Assembly (NCBI RefSeq): GCF_000717335.1
Contig: NZ_JNYZ01000041.1
Location: forward strand, 31,585-95,584
From: Amycolatopsis jejuensis
Lineage (GTDB): Bacteria; Actinomycetota; Actinomycetes; Mycobacteriales; Pseudonocardiaceae
Direction: 5' to 3'
Length of the DNA: 64,000 nucleotides
Positions 34,909 to 43,547 of this stretch are shown here, piece by piece; positions within the stretch are counted from its first letter, which is position 1, and each line of letters opens with the position of its first letter. The position numbers and the translations under genes were made by a program. The notes beneath the pieces were generated by a model. It saw only the letters and a list, made by a program, of their open reading frames with translations, made no database searches and was not told where the DNA came from.

Positions 34909-36310
34909 GGGCGAATGCGGTGACTGCAAGGCAGAGCCAGGCGAACCAGTCGCCGATGCGGGTGTAGAACGTCGTACCCGGTCCGGCCGGTACGTCCGCC
35001 GTTACGGTGACGAACGGGGCCGGGCCTCCGGTGCGGGCCTCGCCCAGTACGCGGCCGTAGCCGTCGGACAGCATCAGGCTGCCGTTGGCGTCGGACAGGG
35101 CGATCGACTGTCCGTTTTCGACCCCGCGGAGCAGCGCGTTGCGCGTGTGCTGCCAGCCACCTTCGTCGTTGCTGCCCGGCGGGACGGCGAGTTCGGCGGG
35201 GATCGCCAGCACGCGCGAACCGGCCGCGGCGTAGTCGCGGCTCGGCGACGCGAACGTGGTGTCCCCGCAGATCACCAGGCCGGTGGGGGAATCGGTGCCG
35301 GGTACGAAGACCAGGTCGCGTCCGGGTGGGCTCACCAGATCGTGGTGCTTGAGGTACCGCGCGGGCGGGGCGCCGTCGGCGGGAAACGCCAGCGCGTAGT
35401 CGTAATTGTGCTTGCCCGGACGGTCGTAGTACGTGAAGCCGACCACGATCGCCGCATTCCGGGCCGCGGCTGCGCGGCGCATCGGCTCCACGAGCGAGGA
35501 CGGCCATTCCTCCTCGGCACTGAACGCGGCTTCGGGCAGCACCACCAGCCGTACCCCGTCCGGCATGGCCGCGATCTGGCGGACGTAGTCCTCCACCAGC
35601 ACGCGTCCTTCCGCGGCACCGAGTTCGGGACCCCAGTGGTAACCCGCATTCTGGGTGATCGCCGCCATGCGCACCGCCGGACCGTCCTCAGTGGACAATC
35701 GCAGCGCGCCGTAACCCAAGGCCAGCACGAGAATCACCCCGGCGACAGCGCCCGTGCGGAGCCGGGCGGCACCCGGTGCGCAGAGCGCGGCCACCGCACA
35801 AGCGGGGAGCAGCACCAGGAATTCGACGCCCCACATCCCGGCCCACGACGCGGTCTGCAGCACCAGCGGCGCGTCGCCCTGGTCGTTGGCGAGCGAACCC
35901 ATCATCCCCATCGGGTTGAGGATGGCGATCAGGTACAGCACACCCGTCCACGCGGCGGGTGCGGCGAGGCTCGCGAGCACCGTCCGTCCGCGCCGCACCA
36001 GCGCCCAGAACACCCACACGGTGAACGTGAACAGCAACGACATGCCCACGTCGATCGCGGCGCCGAACGGCCACAACGGTTCGTCGCCCGAATGGGATTG
36101 GTAGACCCATATGTTCGCGGTGCCCAGCAGGAACGCGCCGAACGCGGTACCCGCGGTGGTCCAGCCGCCGGCGCGGGTCGCCAGCAGCAGCACGGGTAGC
36201 GGCGCGAGCCAGGTCAGGACTGCGATCGGCGCGAGGCCGGTGCCGAAGTAGAACAGCACTGCCGAACCCAGCAGCGCGGCCGGAATCCGGACGTCACGGG
36301 GAAATGCCAT
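34838..36310 (-). CDS. apolipoprotein N-acyltransferase-like protein
   Basis: 490 residues: about six N-terminal membrane segments (to about 205), then a nitrilase-type domain with the Glu-Lys-Cys triad visible as [20 protein letters not shown] and [10 protein letters not shown], and one C-terminal membrane segment (about 450-470). Lnt N-acylates lipoproteins. The cysteine is followed by Gly-Asp rather than the Tyr-Glu common in enterobacterial Lnt, so the acceptor or donor may differ. It starts 17 bp before the end of the upstream TetR gene and is likely controlled by it. It overlaps mutM tail to tail. Confidence 0.82.
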   Translation of the reverse strand: MAFPRDVRIPAALLGSAVLFYFGTGLAPIAVLTWLAPLPVLLLATRAGGWTTAGTAFGAFLLGTANIWVYQSHSGDEPLWPFGAAIDVGMSLLFTFTVWVFWALVRRGRTVLASLAAPAAWTGVLYLIAILNPMGMMGSLANDQGDAPLVLQTASWAGMWGVEFLVLLPACAVAALCAPGAARLRTGAVAGVILVLALGYGALRLSTEDGPAVRMAAITQNAGYHWGPELGAAEGRVLVEDYVRQIAAMPDGVRLVVLPEAAFSAEEEWPSSLVEPMRRAAAARNAAIVVGFTYYDRPGKHNYDYALAFPADGAPPARYLKHHDLVSPPGRDLVFVPGTDSPTGLVICGDTTFASPSRDYAAAGSRVLAIPAELAVPPGSNDEGGWQHTRNALLRGVENGQSIALSDANGSLMLSDGYGRVLGEARTGGPAPFVTVTADVPAGPGTTFYTRIGDWFAWLCLAVTAFALTRLHAPTAHAADTADTKTTTGS

Positions 36311-36875
36311 CGAGAATCCTCCGGGAGGTCCGCCGGCACATCGACCGGAACTCGGCTTCGGTCGTCCCCATCCGGCCGGCGAGGTAGTGCAGCACCATGC
36401 CCTGTGACTGGGTGCTGATGGTGAGCGCGACCTCGAGCGGGTCGTCCTCGCGCAGCACGCCCTCGCGCATGCCCTCCTCGACCAGCCGCACCAGCGCGGT
36501 GAACGGCGGCGACCCGGGTTCGCGGAAACCGTCCGGGTACAGCCGCGCCTGCGCCCAGTCGTCGGTCATCAGGAACCGGTACAGATGGGGCTGGCCCAGC
36601 GCGAAATCCAGGAACCGGTCGAGCAGCGCTTCGAACCGGTCCTGCCATGTGCCGTCCGGCGCCGGGTCCTTCCATGTCGTACCCAGTTCGCGGCCGGTGG
36701 CGTCGGCGACCGCGCGCAGCAGTACCTCGCGGTTTTCGTAGTGCCGGTAGATCGCCATCGCGGTGACCCCGGCGGCTTCGGCGACCCGGCGCATGCTCAC
36801 CGCCGCCGCCCCCTCGGTGGCGACGATGTCACGCGCCGCGGACGCAATCCGCTCGGCGGTCGGGACCTGGCTCAT
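36294..36875 (-). CDS. TetR family transcriptional regulator
   Basis: 193 residues with an N-terminal HTH (about 25-50: RRVAEAAGVTAMAIYRHYENRE) and a C-terminal TetR_C_13-like domain (FLMTDDWAQARLYPDGFREP). ATG 36875 is preferred over GTG 36890, because a direct-repeat operator begins immediately upstream. The downstream lnt-like gene overlaps this gene's end, so it is probably the first gene of its own target operon. Confidence 0.85.
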   Translation of the reverse strand: MSQVPTAERIASAARDIVATEGAAAVSMRRVAEAAGVTAMAIYRHYENREVLLRAVADATGRELGTTWKDPAPDGTWQDRFEALLDRFLDFALGQPHLYRFLMTDDWAQARLYPDGFREPGSPPFTALVRLVEEGMREGVLREDDPLEVALTISTQSQGMVLHYLAGRMGTTEAEFRSMCRRTSRRILDGISP

Positions 36876-36911
36876 GTCTACAGCGTACACAAGGATGTCT
36901 ACGCCGTATAC
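36876..36911. promoter_or_regulatory. direct-repeat operator of the TetR-lnt operon
   Basis: Two 15-bp copies, GTCTACAGCGTACAC (36876-36890) and GTCTACGCCGTATAC (36897-36911), exactly 21 bp apart, i.e. on the same DNA face, directly before the TetR start codon. They likely bind the regulator cooperatively. Confidence 0.6.
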
Positions 36912-37043
36912 CTCGATCGAGGTGCGCCGAGACCGCGGTGCTGACCTGCGGTGATGTCATGAGATACCGCCGTTTGGCCGTTTGCCGTGCGCACTACTGT
37001 GCAATGCGTGGTACCGTTTCACGCGCAAGACCGGGAGGGTGCC

Positions 37044-37367
37044 GTGGAGATCAGTCAGCTGCTCAAGGGAGTGCTGGACCTGGCGGTGCTGGCGGTACTG
37101 CGGGACGACGACGGGTACGGCTACGACGTGCTCCGAAGACTCCGCGTCGCCGGCCTCGACGAGGTCGGGGACGCGTCGGTGTACGGAACGCTGCGGCGGC
37201 TCTACAAGGCCGGGCTGCTCACGTCGTACGTGGTGCCGAGCGAAGAAGGCCCGCACCGCAAGTACTACAGCCTGAACGAGCCGGGCAGGGAGCGGCTCGC
37301 CGAATCGGCGCGGACGTGGCGGAGTTTCGCGTCCACTATGGACAGTCTGGTGAAGGAGGCGGCATGA
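37044..37367 (+). CDS. PadR family transcriptional regulator
   Basis: 107 residues: EISQLLKGVLDLAVLAVL, GYGYDVLRRL, ASVYGTLRRLYKAGLL and EEGPHRKYYSLNEPG define the PadR winged helix. GTG 37044 follows GGGAGGG; the longer frame lacks a good start signal. The stop overlaps the next ATG (ATGA). PadR genes are commonly paired with HAAS/DUF1700 membrane proteins, as here. Confidence 0.9.
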   Translation: MEISQLLKGVLDLAVLAVLRDDDGYGYDVLRRLRVAGLDEVGDASVYGTLRRLYKAGLLTSYVVPSEEGPHRKYYSLNEPGRERLAESARTWRSFASTMDSLVKEAA

Positions 37368-37450
37368 GCACGGCATCACGGGGACCCGCTCGTGCCGCAG
37401 GGGGCGCGCGGCGGGACGGCTGCGGCACGACACGGGGAGAAGCAGCATGA
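37364..37450 (+). CDS. 28-residue ORF bridging PadR and HAAS genes
   Basis: The ATG overlaps the PadR stop (ATGA) and its own stop overlaps the ATG of the HAAS gene (ATGA again), with a GGAGG before its start. The product MSTASRGPARAAGG... is Arg/Gly/Ala rich. Its start (ATGAGCACGGC) resembles the start of the next gene (ATGAGCACGGA), so it may be a duplicated gene start kept as a coupling peptide. It may not have a function of its own. Confidence 0.4.
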   Translation: MSTASRGPARAAGGARRDGCGTTRGEAA

Positions 37451-38688
37451 GCACGGACAAGCCCACCGCGGTGCGGGTTTACCTGGCGCGGGTCCGCACC
37501 GCGCTCGCCGATCTGCCAGCGGGGGAGATCGAGGAGATCCTGGAGGACGTCCGGCCGCATCTGGCCGAGATGGAGGCGGAGCTGGGGGCGTCGGCGCGGG
37601 TCGAGGACCTGGTCGAACGGCTCGGCACGCCGGAGAGCTACGCTGCCGAGCTGCGGGTGTCCGGCGGGTATCCGCCTGCGCCGCCGACGGCCGAAGCCGC
37701 GACCACGGTGCTCGAGACGCCGGCGAAGAAGTCGCTGTTCATGCCGCGGTTTGCCTTGTGGGGCTTGGTGTTCTGCGCGCTGGCCGCGGCCATGCTGGCG
37801 TTCGCCGCGGCGGTGCGGATCGATCCGGACGCATTGCTCGGCCTGGTCCTGCTGTTGCCGGTGTTCGCGCTGAGCGTGTTGTTCCTGGTACGCCGCGGGG
37901 TGCAGTCGGTGCTGGAGCTGCCGGAAATGGTCCGCGCGCGGGCGATGCTGAAGTCGTTGCGGGAGGACCGGTCCACCGAGCGTGCGGCGTCCTACCTGCG
38001 CACGCTCAAGCCGGCGTGGTGGGTGGTCTGCGCGTTCGCGTTGCTGGCGTTCGGGCTGCTGATGATGGTGCGGCATTCGTACGCGGTGCTGCTGCTGCCG
38101 TTCCTGCTGGTGATCGCGGGCCTGGTGGTGTGGGCAGGCCCGCGCACGGGTGTTGATCGGCGGCTGCTGTGGATCGCGGTGCCGGTGTCGGCGTTCGTGG
38201 TGGGCGGCACGTTCGGCGGGCTGGGTGCGGCAATCGACCTGATCTCGCACCGCACGTACTACCCGAACACCACGTCGTACTCGGCGCCGTCCACTGACAC
38301 GTATGGCAACCAGCAGCTCCGCTACGGCAGCGACGAGGTGCGCAACCTGTACGCCTTCGACGCGAACGGCAAACCGCTCGAGGACGTGTACCTCTACGAC
38401 GGGCAGGGCCGCCCGATCGCCATAACGCGTTACGGCTGCGAAACCGACACCGGGACGCGCATCATGACCGGGTCGGACAACAGGTTCCCTCGTCCGCACG
38501 TGCTGGAGGGAACGCAGGACGACCATGGGAACGTGAACGGCTACAACGCCTACCGCAGCTACTGCCGGGAAGACCCCGGAGTGCCCTTCGCCGCGGCCAT
38601 CCCGAAGCCGACCGGTTCCAGTCCGGCCCCGCCGAGCACGAGCAGCCCGGCCAAACCGCCGTCGAGTCCCGCTCCGCCCACGAGGTAG
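37447..38688 (+). CDS. HAAS/DUF1700 domain membrane protein
   Basis: 413 residues: an N-terminal HAAS-type helical domain (about 1-70: VRVYLARVRTALADLPAGEIEEILEDVRPHL in part), then five or so membrane segments (about 95-260), an exported Tyr-rich domain and a Pro/Ser-rich C-terminal tail. HAAS proteins occur with PadR regulators and are thought to be signalling or anti-regulator partners in the membrane. The exported domain (about 265-380) is not recognised. Confidence 0.8.
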   Translation: MSTDKPTAVRVYLARVRTALADLPAGEIEEILEDVRPHLAEMEAELGASARVEDLVERLGTPESYAAELRVSGGYPPAPPTAEAATTVLETPAKKSLFMPRFALWGLVFCALAAAMLAFAAAVRIDPDALLGLVLLLPVFALSVLFLVRRGVQSVLELPEMVRARAMLKSLREDRSTERAASYLRTLKPAWWVVCAFALLAFGLLMMVRHSYAVLLLPFLLVIAGLVVWAGPRTGVDRRLLWIAVPVSAFVVGGTFGGLGAAIDLISHRTYYPNTTSYSAPSTDTYGNQQLRYGSDEVRNLYAFDANGKPLEDVYLYDGQGRPIAITRYGCETDTGTRIMTGSDNRFPRPHVLEGTQDDHGNVNGYNAYRSYCREDPGVPFAAAIPKPTGSSPAPPSTSSPAKPPSSPAPPTR

Positions 38689-38742
38689 AGCCGCCCGGAG
38701 GCAGGGAGCATGTTCCCCCGCCTTCCCTTCCTGCAAAAACAC

Positions 38743-38776
38743 CGGGCGCCCGGGTCCGTGAAGACCCAGGCGCCCG
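38743..38776 (-). terminator. intrinsic terminator of the stress-domain gene
   Basis: 14-bp arms CGGGCGCCCGGGTC / GACCCAGGCGCCCG with one mismatch; on the minus strand it is followed by GTGTTTTT, a U-tract, 22 bp after the stop codon of the minus-strand gene. Confidence 0.85.
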
Positions 38777-38797
38777 GGATGGGGCGAGAACCGGACG

Positions 38798-39319
38798 TCA
38801 GTGCGTGAAAGCCGACCGGGCTGCGAGGTCGGCCAGCAACGCGCGGCCCTTTTCGGCGTTGCGGGGCTGCGACAGGACGTCGTAGCGCTGGGCGACCAGC
38901 TGGCTCTGCGAGATGAAACCGCGCTTGTTGCGGTTCGCCGCGTAGCCCAGTGCGCCGAAGGCCACGTTGAACACCACGCCCGCGGCAAGGCCGAGCACGA
39001 TCGACAGCATCCCGGCGGCCGGGTTGAGCATGCTCAGCACCAGGCCGAGGAACAGGCCGAACACCGCGCCCGACATGGCGGCGCTGCTGAGCATGCGGCC
39101 CCAGCTCATCCGGCCCGCGATGCGCTCCACGAGCATCGGCTGGACGCCGACGATGGTGACGTCGGCGACCGGGAAGTCGGTGCGCGCGAGGTGGTCCACC
39201 GCCTGCTGTGCCTGCTCGTACGAGTCGTACGAGCCGATCGGCCACCCGGTGGGCAGCGTGGGGAACTGCGGCCGAGCCTGCTGCTGGCTGAACGTGGTCT
39301 GCGAGAATGCTTCTGTCAT
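38798..39319 (-). CDS. general stress protein 17M-like domain protein with two TM segments
   Basis: 173 residues. The N-terminal domain (about 25-75: PIGSYDSYEQAQQAVDHLA, FPVADVTIVG) matches the GSP17M/YflT-like domain. A Gly/Ala-rich hydrophobic hairpin follows (about 83-130), with glycine-rich segments like those of 'glycine zipper' stress proteins. ATG 39319 has GAGAGGTGAGAGG upstream. No operon partner on this strand; the function is unknown. Confidence 0.8.
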   Translation of the reverse strand: MTEAFSQTTFSQQQARPQFPTLPTGWPIGSYDSYEQAQQAVDHLARTDFPVADVTIVGVQPMLVERIAGRMSWGRMLSSAAMSGAVFGLFLGLVLSMLNPAAGMLSIVLGLAAGVVFNVAFGALGYAANRNKRGFISQSQLVAQRYDVLSQPRNAEKGRALLADLAARSAFTH

Positions 39320-39426
39320 CCCTCTCACCTCTCTTGCCCGGTCCAACGCACGAGGCGGCGGATTTGGTCCCGGACGCGCCCGATTCACAGTATCTTCTCA
39401 GCCGGGCAAGGGGGACAAACGCGGCG

Positions 39427-39915
39427 TCAGCCCTTCCGGGCCGGTGGGCAGGTACCGGTGGTGGCGCCGATGGAGTTGATTTCGGCGTTGGAGCGGGGGT
39501 CGCCGGCGTAGTCGATCTGGTCCGTGCACCGCGGCGTGTCGTCGGTGGCGGGCTTGTGGACGGGCGGGCAGGTACCGGTCGTCGCACCGATCGAGTTGAT
39601 TTCGGCATTGGAACGCGGGTCGCCCGCATAGTCCTTTTGATCCGTGCAGCGCGGCTTTTCGCGGGCCGGCTTCTGCGGGGGCGGACATGTGGGGCTCGAG
39701 TTGATCTCGGCGTTCGACCGTGGGTCGCCGGTGTAGTCGATGCGGTCGGTGCAGCGCGACGTCGGTGCGGACTGGGCGGCTGCCTGCGGTCCGCCTCCGG
39801 TACCCCCGCCGGAGCCGCCCGCCGGGCCGCCCGGTGCCGCCCCGCAGCCGGTCATCAGCAGGCCGAGCATCATCGCGCCGCCGGTCAGCAGCTTGATCCG
39901 GGTTCCCCTGGTCAT
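39427..39915 (-). CDS. lipoprotein with three cysteine-bounded repeats
   Basis: 162 residues. The N-terminus has a signal peptide ending in lipobox MTGC (lipidated Cys24) and a Gly/Pro-rich linker (25-52). Then come three repeats (about 54-80, 89-119, 129-158) of the form RCTDxxDYAGDPRSNAEI followed by NS...TCPP, each with one Cys at both ends; copy 1 lacks the IGATTG insert. The repeats are nearly identical, joined by Lys/Pro-rich linkers. I do not recognise the family. Each repeat could be a small disulfide-closed module on the outer face of the membrane. Confidence 0.8.
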   Translation of the reverse strand: MTRGTRIKLLTGGAMMLGLLMTGCGAAPGGPAGGSGGGTGGGPQAAAQSAPTSRCTDRIDYTGDPRSNAEINSSPTCPPPQKPAREKPRCTDQKDYAGDPRSNAEINSIGATTGTCPPVHKPATDDTPRCTDQIDYAGDPRSNAEINSIGATTGTCPPARKG

Positions 39916-40052
39916 CGAAGTGACTCCCCTCTCGGTAAATCCTGGACATCCGGGGAGACGTCCGGCCGCCGGGCGGGTTGCCGGGCTGCCCGGTTTTCCC
40001 CGTGCGCGTGCCCGGCCCCGGTCAAAGGATCAGAAAAATACCTTTTGCTGGA

Positions 40053-40081
40053 TTGACCGCACGGGGGTGGCCCGGTAGGAA
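40053..40081 (+). promoter_or_regulatory. promoter of the glutamine-synthetase-like operon
   Basis: TTGACC (40053-40058) and TAGGAA (40076-40081) are separated by 17 bp, a sigma70-type arrangement 41 bp upstream of the first start codon and preceded by an AT-rich stretch (AGAAAAATACCTTTT). Confidence 0.5.
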
Positions 40082-40121
40082 AGACCGCAAAGGACCTGAT
40101 CCGAACCTTTGGGGCGGCGCG

Positions 40122-41486
40122 ATGGCAGGCAGGCGAGGGATGCTCACGCTCGACGGGCTCCGCGAACGGGTGGCCGGCGGCACGATCGACACGGTGCTCG
40201 TCGCGATCACCGACATGCAGGGCAGGCTCCAGGGCAAGCGCTGTTCGGCCGAGTTCTTCCTCGATGAGGTCGTGGGGCACGCGACCGAGGCGTGCAACTA
40301 CCTGCTCGCTGTCGACGTCGACATGAACACCGTCGACGGGTACGAGATCTCGTCCTGGGAAAGCGGTTACGGCGATTTCGTGCTCCGGCCGGACTTCGCC
40401 ACGTTGCGCGAAATCCCTTGGCAGGAGGGCACGGCGCTGGTGCTCGCCGACGTCGAACGCGTGCAGGGCGGCCCGGTTTCCGTTTCGCCGCGCCAGGTGC
40501 TGCGCCGACAGCTCGACCGGCTCGCGGACCACGGGCTCGTCGCGTACGCGGGTACCGAGCTGGAGTTCATCGCGTTCGACGACTCCTACGAAACCGCCTG
40601 GGACAAGCATTACCACGGTCTCAAGCCCGCCAACCAGTACAACGTCGACTACTCGATGCTCGGCACCGCGCGCATCGAGCCGCTGCTTCGCCGTATCCGC
40701 AACGAAATGGCCGGCGCCGGGCTGTACCCGGAGTCGGTGAAAGGCGAGTGCAACCCGGGTCAGCACGAAATCGCCTTCCGTTACACCGAAGCGCTTGCCA
40801 CGTGCGACAACCACAGCATCTACAAGAACGGCGCGAAGGAGATCGCAGCGCAGGAGGGCAAGAGCCTTACGTTCATGGCGAAGTACAACGAGCGCGAAGG
40901 CAACTCGTGCCACATCCACCTCAGCCTGCGCAGTACGTCCGGCGAAGCGGTGTTACCCGGCGACGGTGACCACGGCTTCTCGAAGCTGATGCAGCACTTC
41001 CTCGCGGGTCAACTCGAGGCGTTACGCGAGCTGACGTACTTCTTCGCCCCGAACATCAACTCCTACAAGCGTTTCGTCCCTGGCAGCTTCGCGCCGACGG
41101 CGGTCGCGTGGGGCACGGACAACCGTACGTGCGCGTTGCGCGTTGTCGGGCACGGTGACTCGCTACGCGTCGAGAATCGCGTACCCGGCGGCGATGTCAA
41201 CCAGTACCTCGCTGTCGCCGCGATGGTCGCCGCGGGGCTGTACGGGATTGAGAACGAGCTACCGCTGGAGCCTGAGTTCATAGGTAACGCGTACACGTCC
41301 GACAAACCCACTGTGCCGGTCACGCTCGGCGAAGCTGCGACGGTCCTTCACGACAGCCGTATCGCACGAGATGCCTTCGGGGACGACGTAGTCGACCATT
41401 ACCTCAACGCCGCGCGGATCGAGCGCGAAGCGTACGAACGAACCGTCACCGACTGGGAGCGCATCCGTGGTTTCGAACGCCTCTGA
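40122..41486 (+). CDS. glutamine-synthetase-like gamma-glutamyl-amine ligase
   Basis: 454 residues of the glutamine synthetase fold: Mg-binding ELEFIAFD, GECNPGQHEIAFRY, ATP-binding NSCHIHLSL (about 270) and FAPNINSYKRFVPGSFAPTAVAWG. The normal ammonia-site loop and the adenylylation region are unlike GlnA. The neighbours (amidotransferase-like hydrolase, aldehyde dehydrogenase) suggest the PuuA/GlnA3/GlnA4 type, glutamylating polyamines or ethanolamine (inference). A second ATG (40140) is possible. It overlaps the next gene by 20 bp. Confidence 0.85.
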   Translation: MAGRRGMLTLDGLRERVAGGTIDTVLVAITDMQGRLQGKRCSAEFFLDEVVGHATEACNYLLAVDVDMNTVDGYEISSWESGYGDFVLRPDFATLREIPWQEGTALVLADVERVQGGPVSVSPRQVLRRQLDRLADHGLVAYAGTELEFIAFDDSYETAWDKHYHGLKPANQYNVDYSMLGTARIEPLLRRIRNEMAGAGLYPESVKGECNPGQHEIAFRYTEALATCDNHSIYKNGAKEIAAQEGKSLTFMAKYNEREGNSCHIHLSLRSTSGEAVLPGDGDHGFSKLMQHFLAGQLEALRELTYFFAPNINSYKRFVPGSFAPTAVAWGTDNRTCALRVVGHGDSLRVENRVPGGDVNQYLAVAAMVAAGLYGIENELPLEPEFIGNAYTSDKPTVPVTLGEAATVLHDSRIARDAFGDDVVDHYLNAARIEREAYERTVTDWERIRGFERL

Positions 41487-42180
41487 CCCACCCGTCATCG
41501 GGCTCACCACGTACGCAGAGCGCGCGAAGTTCCTCGCCTGGGACACCGAAGCGACGCTGCTTCACCGCGTGTACGCCGACTGTGTAGTGGCAGCAGGCGG
41601 AATTCCGGTACTGCTGCCACCTGTCACCACGGAGTACGCGCGGCTTGTGGAGCGGATAGACGGTCTCGTGCTCACCGGAGGCGCCGACGTCGAGCCCAGC
41701 CGCTACGGCCAAGACCCGCACCCCACGACGTACACCCGCGAAGAGCGCGACGCGTTCGAGTTCGGTCTGTTCACCGCTGCCCGCGCTGCCCGGAAACCGG
41801 TGCTCGGCGTGTGCCGCGGACTGCAGGTGATGAGCGTCGCGCTCGGTGGCACCCTCTCGCAGCACCTGCCCGAAACACTGGGCGACACAGCGCATCAACC
41901 CGCGCCGGCGACGTTCGGCTCCGGCACCGTCACGCTCGTCGACGGCACCCGCGCGGCCGCGATTCTCGGGGAAGAGGCGAAGGTGCAGTGCTACCACCAC
42001 CAGGCAATAGACCGGCTCGGTGCGGGCCTCGTCGCGTCGGGGCACGCGGCTGACGGCACGGTCGAAGCCGCGGAGGTGCCGGGCGAGTTCGTACTCGGCG
42101 TGCAGTGGCATCCGGAACAGGACATCGACGACGTACGGCTGTTCGCCGCGCTGGTGAACGCCGCGCAGGAGGGCAAATGA
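41467..42180 (+). CDS. gamma-glutamyl-GABA hydrolase-like class I amidotransferase
   Basis: 237 residues of the peptidase C26 / PuuD family: LVLTGGADVEPSRYG, nucleophile LGVCRGLQVMSV (Cys about 119), and VQWHPEQD supplying His and Glu. PuuD-type enzymes release glutamate from gamma-glutamylated products. It starts inside the end of the ligase gene and ends in an ATGA overlap with the aldehyde dehydrogenase, so the three are translationally coupled. Confidence 0.88.
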   Translation: MVSNASDPPVIGLTTYAERAKFLAWDTEATLLHRVYADCVVAAGGIPVLLPPVTTEYARLVERIDGLVLTGGADVEPSRYGQDPHPTTYTREERDAFEFGLFTAARAARKPVLGVCRGLQVMSVALGGTLSQHLPETLGDTAHQPAPATFGSGTVTLVDGTRAAAILGEEAKVQCYHHQAIDRLGAGLVASGHAADGTVEAAEVPGEFVLGVQWHPEQDIDDVRLFAALVNAAQEGK

Positions 42181-43547
42181 CGCCGACCGTGTTCGACGTG
42201 CGCAACCCGGCCACCGAAGAGGTCGTACGCCAGGTCCAGCTCACCACCGCCGACGAGACCGACGCCGCCATCGCCCGCGCACACGCGGCTTTCCCGGCCT
42301 GGCGGGCGGTGGCTCCCGGCGATCGGGCACGGCTGTTGCGGAGGTTCGCGGCCGCCGTCGATGCCGACGTCGAACACCTCGCCGAGCTGGAGGTACAGAA
42401 CTCCGGGCACACCATCGGCAATGCGCGATGGGAGGCGGGCAACGTCCGTGACCTGCTCGAATACTCCGCCGGTGCGCCAGAAAGGTTGCTGGGCAAGCAG
42501 ATTCCGGTCGCGGGCGGGGTGAACGTCACCTTCCACGAGCCGCTGGGCGTGGTCGGCGTGATCGTGCCGTGGAACTTCCCGATGCCGATTGCCGGCTGGG
42601 GGTTCGCGCCCGCGCTCGCGGCAGGCAATACCGTCGTGCTCAAACCCGCCGAGCTGACGCCGCTGACCGCGCTGCGGCTGGCCGAGCTGGCGCGCGAGGC
42701 GGGCCTCCCGGACGGTGTCTTCCAGGTGCTGCCGGGCAAGGGATCCGTGGTGGGACAACGATTCGTGACGCATCCGGCCGTGCGCAAGGTGGTGTTCACC
42801 GGGTCGACCGAGGTCGGCAAGCAGGTGATGGCGGGCTGTGCGGCGCAGGTCAAGCGCGTGACGCTGGAGCTCGGCGGCAAGAACGCCAACATCGTGTTCG
42901 CCGACGCCGACCTCGAAAAGGCGGCGGCCACCGCGCCGTACGGAGTGTTCGACAACGCCGGTCAGGACTGCTGCGCGCGATCGCTGATCCTGGTGCAGGA
43001 CAGCGTGTACGACCGGTTCCTCGAACTGCTGGAGCCCGCGGTGCAGGGAGTCGTCGTCGGCGACCCGGGCGATGAAAAGACCGAGATGGGCCCGCTGATC
43101 TCGGCGGACCACCACGCGAAGGTCTCGTCATACGTCACCGACACGACGCCGGTCGCCTTCCGCGGCAGCGCGCCGGACGGGCCGGGCTACTGGTTCGCGC
43201 CGACCGTCGTGCTCCCGCCGGGACTGGACGATCCGCTTGCCCGGGACGAGATTTTCGGTCCGGTCGTCGCGGTGGTGCGCTTCCGCGACGAGGCCGAGGC
43301 CGTGACGATGGCCAACGACACCGAGTACGGCCTGTCCGGTTCGATCTGGACGCGCGACGTCGGCCGGGCGTTCCGGGTCGCGCGCGGGGTCGAATCCGGG
43401 AACCTGTCGGTGAACTCGCATTCGTCGGTCCGCTACTGGACGCCCTTCGGCGGCTTCAAGCAGTCCGGCCTCGGCCGCGAGCTCGGTCCCGACGCGGCGG
43501 CCGCGTTCACCGAGACCAAGAACGTTTTCCTGAGCACGGAGGAGTGA
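42177..43547 (+). CDS. NAD(P)-dependent aldehyde dehydrogenase
   Basis: 456 residues: VVGVIVPWNFP, GNTVVLKPAELTPLTAL, FTGSTEVGKQ, catalytic Glu in LELGGKNANIV, catalytic Cys in GQDCCARS, and FGGFKQSGLGRELG. In this operon it would oxidise the gamma-glutamyl aldehyde or another amine-derived aldehyde (inference). ATG 42177 overlaps the preceding stop; the downstream SDR starts directly after its stop. Confidence 0.92.
   Translation: MTPTVFDVRNPATEEVVRQVQLTTADETDAAIARAHAAFPAWRAVAPGDRARLLRRFAAAVDADVEHLAELEVQNSGHTIGNARWEAGNVRDLLEYSAGAPERLLGKQIPVAGGVNVTFHEPLGVVGVIVPWNFPMPIAGWGFAPALAAGNTVVLKPAELTPLTALRLAELAREAGLPDGVFQVLPGKGSVVGQRFVTHPAVRKVVFTGSTEVGKQVMAGCAAQVKRVTLELGGKNANIVFADADLEKAAATAPYGVFDNAGQDCCARSLILVQDSVYDRFLELLEPAVQGVVVGDPGDEKTEMGPLISADHHAKVSSYVTDTTPVAFRGSAPDGPGYWFAPTVVLPPGLDDPLARDEIFGPVVAVVRFRDEAEAVTMANDTEYGLSGSIWTRDVGRAFRVARGVESGNLSVNSHSSVRYWTPFGGFKQSGLGRELGPDAAAAFTETKNVFLSTEE

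Noticed and set aside
36876..36890. Upstream GTG 36890 as start of the TetR gene
   Set aside because: It would place the first direct-repeat operator inside the gene; ATG 36875 fits the family N-terminus.
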